A stretch of DNA of 64,000 nucleotides, taken from NCBI RefSeq assembly GCF_001956315.1, contig NZ_MOLY01000037.1:1-64000 (forward strand). The letters are read 5' to 3'. The position numbers were made by a program, and so were the translations under genes. Each line of letters begins with the position of its first letter. Within the stretch, counting starts at the first letter, position 1. The notes beneath the pieces are model-generated. The model saw nothing but the letters and a program-made list of their open reading frames with translations, searched no databases and was not told the origin of the DNA. Source of the DNA: Sphingomonas montana. Its GTDB lineage: Bacteria; Pseudomonadota; Alphaproteobacteria; Sphingomonadales; Sphingomonadaceae. Shown here in pieces: positions 62,162 through 64,000 of the stretch.

Positions 62162-62515
62162 ATGACCGATCAAGCCCGTACCGCAAGCGACGCGATGACC
62201 GGATCGATGAAGGCCGCGACCGACCAGTTGAAGGCAGCCGGCGGCAAGGCGGCCGAAACGTCGCAGGCCCTGAACGGCAAGATCCTCGACCAGGCCGAAA
62301 CCAATGTGCGCGAGGCCTTCGCCGCCCTGCGCGCGGCCGCGACCGCCGGTTCGATGGGCGACGTTCTCAAGGTCCAGGGCGACTATGTCCGTGAACAGAG
62401 CGCGCGCAACATGGCGCAGGCCAAGGAAATCGGCGAGATGATCGCCAACTTCGGCCGCACCGCGATGGACGGCATGAGCAACATCCCCGGTACGCCCGGC
62501 ACCGACAAGAACTGA
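62162..62515 (+). CDS. Phasin-family protein
   Basis: The 117-residue product is mostly helical and Ala/Gln/Lys-rich (MKAATDQLKAAGGKAAETSQ), with VREAFAALRAAATAGSMGDVLKVQ in the middle and a disordered Gly/Thr/Pro tail. This is the composition of phasins, the coat proteins of polyhydroxyalkanoate granules, and of small stress-linked phasin-like proteins. No PHA synthase gene is in the window. The ribosome-binding site CAGGAGAG is good. It lies 82 bases after the sugar porter and may be cotranscribed. Confidence 0.78.
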   Translation: MTDQARTASDAMTGSMKAATDQLKAAGGKAAETSQALNGKILDQAETNVREAFAALRAAATAGSMGDVLKVQGDYVREQSARNMAQAKEIGEMIANFGRTAMDGMSNIPGTPGTDKN

Positions 62516-62582
62516 CGGGTTTGGTCGGCCCTTAGGGGCGGGATCAACAATCGGCGCCTTTAGCTGCTACGCTTGGCCTAAT

Positions 62583-62627
62583 GTATCGCACCCCCGCAAA
62601 GGCGGGGGCCAGGGTCGCAAGCGATAC
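62583..62627. terminator. Nested hairpin between convergent phasin and kinase-like genes
   Basis: An inner perfect stem CCCCCGC/GCGGGGG (62591-62608, loop AAAG) is nested in an outer pair GTATCGC/GCGATAC (62583-62589 and 62621-62627). It separates two convergent genes, so it may act as a bidirectional terminator or a REP-like element. No T-run is present. Confidence 0.5.
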
Positions 62628-62705
62628 CGTTTGTGGCCCTGCATTTTGTCCGAGCGAAGCACGCGCATGCTCCGACCGAGTGTAGACTCGACCTCCTGGG
62701 GGTAT

Positions 62706-64000
62706 TCACCGTTGCATGGTCGGCAACCGCAACTCGGTCGTCACGCCCCCCGCGGAACGGACCAGCCGCATCTCGCCCCCATGCGTCCGCGCGATCGACC
62801 GTGCGAGCGCCAGCCCGGGGCCCTTCGGCTTCGTGCCACCGGCCCGGTCCGCCCGTGCCCGCAATCCCGGCGCGAACCCGCCCGATACCGGCCGTGGCGT
62901 ATCGCCGATCGCGACGACCGCCATGCCATCCTCGACCCCGGTTCGCATCGACACCATCCCGTCCTGCCGGCGCGCATAGCCGATCAGCACGTCCAGCAGC
63001 CGCGTGATCGCATCGCCGTCCACCTCCACCCACAGGGGCTCGTCGGCCTCGGCAACCACCGGCTCGCCCCGTGCCGCCGCGGTCGTCGCCGCCGCCCGGA
63101 CGAGGGCGGACAGATCATGCCGGACGAGCGCCACCGGGGCCGTAGCATCGGCCAGGAACAGCGCCAGCGCCGCGACAGCCTCCTCGATGTCGGTCACGTC
63201 GTCGTGAAACGCCTCGCGGATCTGGCGCGGCGCATCGTCCAGCCCGGCACGCAGCCGCTTCAGCGGTGCCTGCAGCTCGGTCCGCAGCGTGCCAGCAAAG
63301 GCGCTCCGGTCCGCGATCAGCGCCTGCACCCGCCCCTGCAAACGGGCCAGTGCCACGACCGCGGGCATCAGTTCCGGTGGCATCGCTCGCGTCGCCACCC
63401 CGTCCGCCGGATCGCGCCCGGCCCGTTCGGCCGCCGCCCCGAACGCGCGCAACGGCCGAACCAGCCATAGCGCCGCCACCCAGGTCAGTGGCACCGTGAC
63501 CGCCAGCGCAACCAGGAACCAGAGCAGTACCGCCTGCTGCGCTGTCGTCGGGAACACTTCCGGCCGCGGCTCCACGATCGCCCAGCCGCCGGACGGCAAC
63601 CGCAAGGCCGCGCGAAACGCCCCACGCAGCTCCGGCATCGGACCGCTCGACGGCGCGGGCATGGCTACCGCGGGCGTGGGCATGGCCGGGGCGGCGACCG
63701 GAACAGGCGCGGCCGCCACATCCGGAACGGTCGTGGGGACCGCAACGACCGCCGGCGCGGGAATGACCGGTGCCGCCGCCCGCGCCGGACGCACCCGCCG
63801 CGCCGGTCGTTTCGGCGGCACCGATCGCGCCGCCGGATCGGGTCGCGGCCCTGCGGTCGGCGCAGGCGTCGCCATGACCCGCGGCGGCGGGGCGGCCGGT
63901 GCCGGCACGGCGATCACCGGCGGCACCGGCTGTTCCTGGTCGATCAGTAGGAACCCCGCCCGGATCGTCGCCTGTCCCGCGGCCGCCTGCCGCTCCGGCC
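62706..64000 (-). CDS. Histidine-kinase-like protein with degenerate kinase motifs (N-terminus cut by the window)
   Basis: The frame is open to the window edge, so the N-terminus is missing. What is seen: a Pro/Ala/Val-rich periplasmic region of about 100 residues, a membrane segment (QQAVLLWFLVALAVTVPLTWV), a HAMP-like stretch (VRPLRAFGAAAERAG), a degenerate dimerisation helix and an ATPase-like C-terminus. The usual VSHELRTPL reads LRTELQAPL, so Thr (codon 63279-63281) replaces the phospho-accepting His. The N box reads LLDVLIGYA without Asn, and the G2 GTGLGL reads KGPGLAL. It is probably a pseudokinase or regulatory protein rather than an active kinase. A partner regulator would lie beyond the edge. 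Confidence 0.75.
   Translation of the reverse strand, partial: PERQAAAGQATIRAGFLLIDQEQPVPPVIAVPAPAAPPPRVMATPAPTAGPRPDPAARSVPPKRPARRVRPARAAAPVIPAPAVVAVPTTVPDVAAAPVPVAAPAMPTPAVAMPAPSSGPMPELRGAFRAALRLPSGGWAIVEPRPEVFPTTAQQAVLLWFLVALAVTVPLTWVAALWLVRPLRAFGAAAERAGRDPADGVATRAMPPELMPAVVALARLQGRVQALIADRSAFAGTLRTELQAPLKRLRAGLDDAPRQIREAFHDDVTDIEEAVAALALFLADATAPVALVRHDLSALVRAAATTAAARGEPVVAEADEPLWVEVDGDAITRLLDVLIGYARRQDGMVSMRTGVEDGMAVVAIGDTPRPVSGGFAPGLRARADRAGGTKPKGPGLALARSIARTHGGEMRLVRSAGGVTTELRLPTMQR

Noticed and set aside
1-64000. Prophage, insertion sequences or CRISPR arrays
   Set aside because: No transposase, integrase, capsid or regularly spaced repeats were found on either strand.

Overview
The window reads as chromosomal DNA of a Sphingomonas-like alphaproteobacterium (Sphingomonadales). 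It is very GC-rich, many genes in a run overlap by ATGA or GTGA, and the content is typical of the group: an Entner-Doudoroff operon (zwf-edd-glk-eda) facing a GluP-type sugar porter, a CpdR-like receiver, a BkdA1-BkdA2-BkdB 2-oxoacid dehydrogenase, TamA/TamB, a SapC-family protein and a phasin. I saw no CRISPR array, transposase, integrase, plasmid gene or rRNA.

Layout. 1-4.8 kb: secG (cut by the edge) and tpiA on the minus strand, diverging from ppiD-trpE. 4.9-9.8 kb: an aldo/keto reductase, a small MerC-domain membrane protein behind a Zur-like dyad, and a large secreted beta-propeller/amidohydrolase. 9.8-13 kb: a small lipoprotein, a Tat-exported L,D-transpeptidase, a class A beta-lactamase-like enzyme whose signal peptide lies upstream of its first ordinary start codon, and a Nu-class-like GST. 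13-20.4 kb: an Mfd-type translocase, a DUF1440 protein and the branched-chain 2-oxoacid dehydrogenase operon. 20.9-23.6 kb: an operon of a secreted EF-hand protein, a response regulator and a histidine kinase. 23.9-30.2 kb: tamA-tamB. 30.4-34.2 kb: a three-subunit molybdenum hydroxylase (FeS, FAD, Mo). 34.4-43 kb: a KdpE-like orphan regulator, two tandem Tat-exported ferritin-like proteins, a glycine-zipper protein, an alpha/beta hydrolase, HU, an FAD-linked oxidase, a SapC protein and cytochrome b561.

43-45 kb: a promoter and terminator about 110 nt apart with no reading frame between them, which looks like a C-rich small RNA; then N-formylglutamate amidohydrolase, cpdR and tRNA-Val(GAC). 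44.8-53 kb: the most unusual region, five consecutive minus-strand genes for exported proteins. Each carries a DUF11-like motif, and one is fused to a predicted outer-membrane barrel of about 800 residues. A winged-helix regulator lies just upstream. 54-64 kb: a phospholipase D-family protein, the Entner-Doudoroff operon with its divergent sugar porter and a shared 14-bp dyad, a phasin, and a histidine-kinase-like protein that has lost the phospho-accepting His and other kinase motifs.

Convergent gene pairs are mostly separated by long inverted repeats that probably act as bidirectional terminators or REP-like elements. Gene functions are inferred from motifs read by eye. Start codons were chosen from ribosome-binding sites, overlaps and signal peptides; doubtful ones are flagged.
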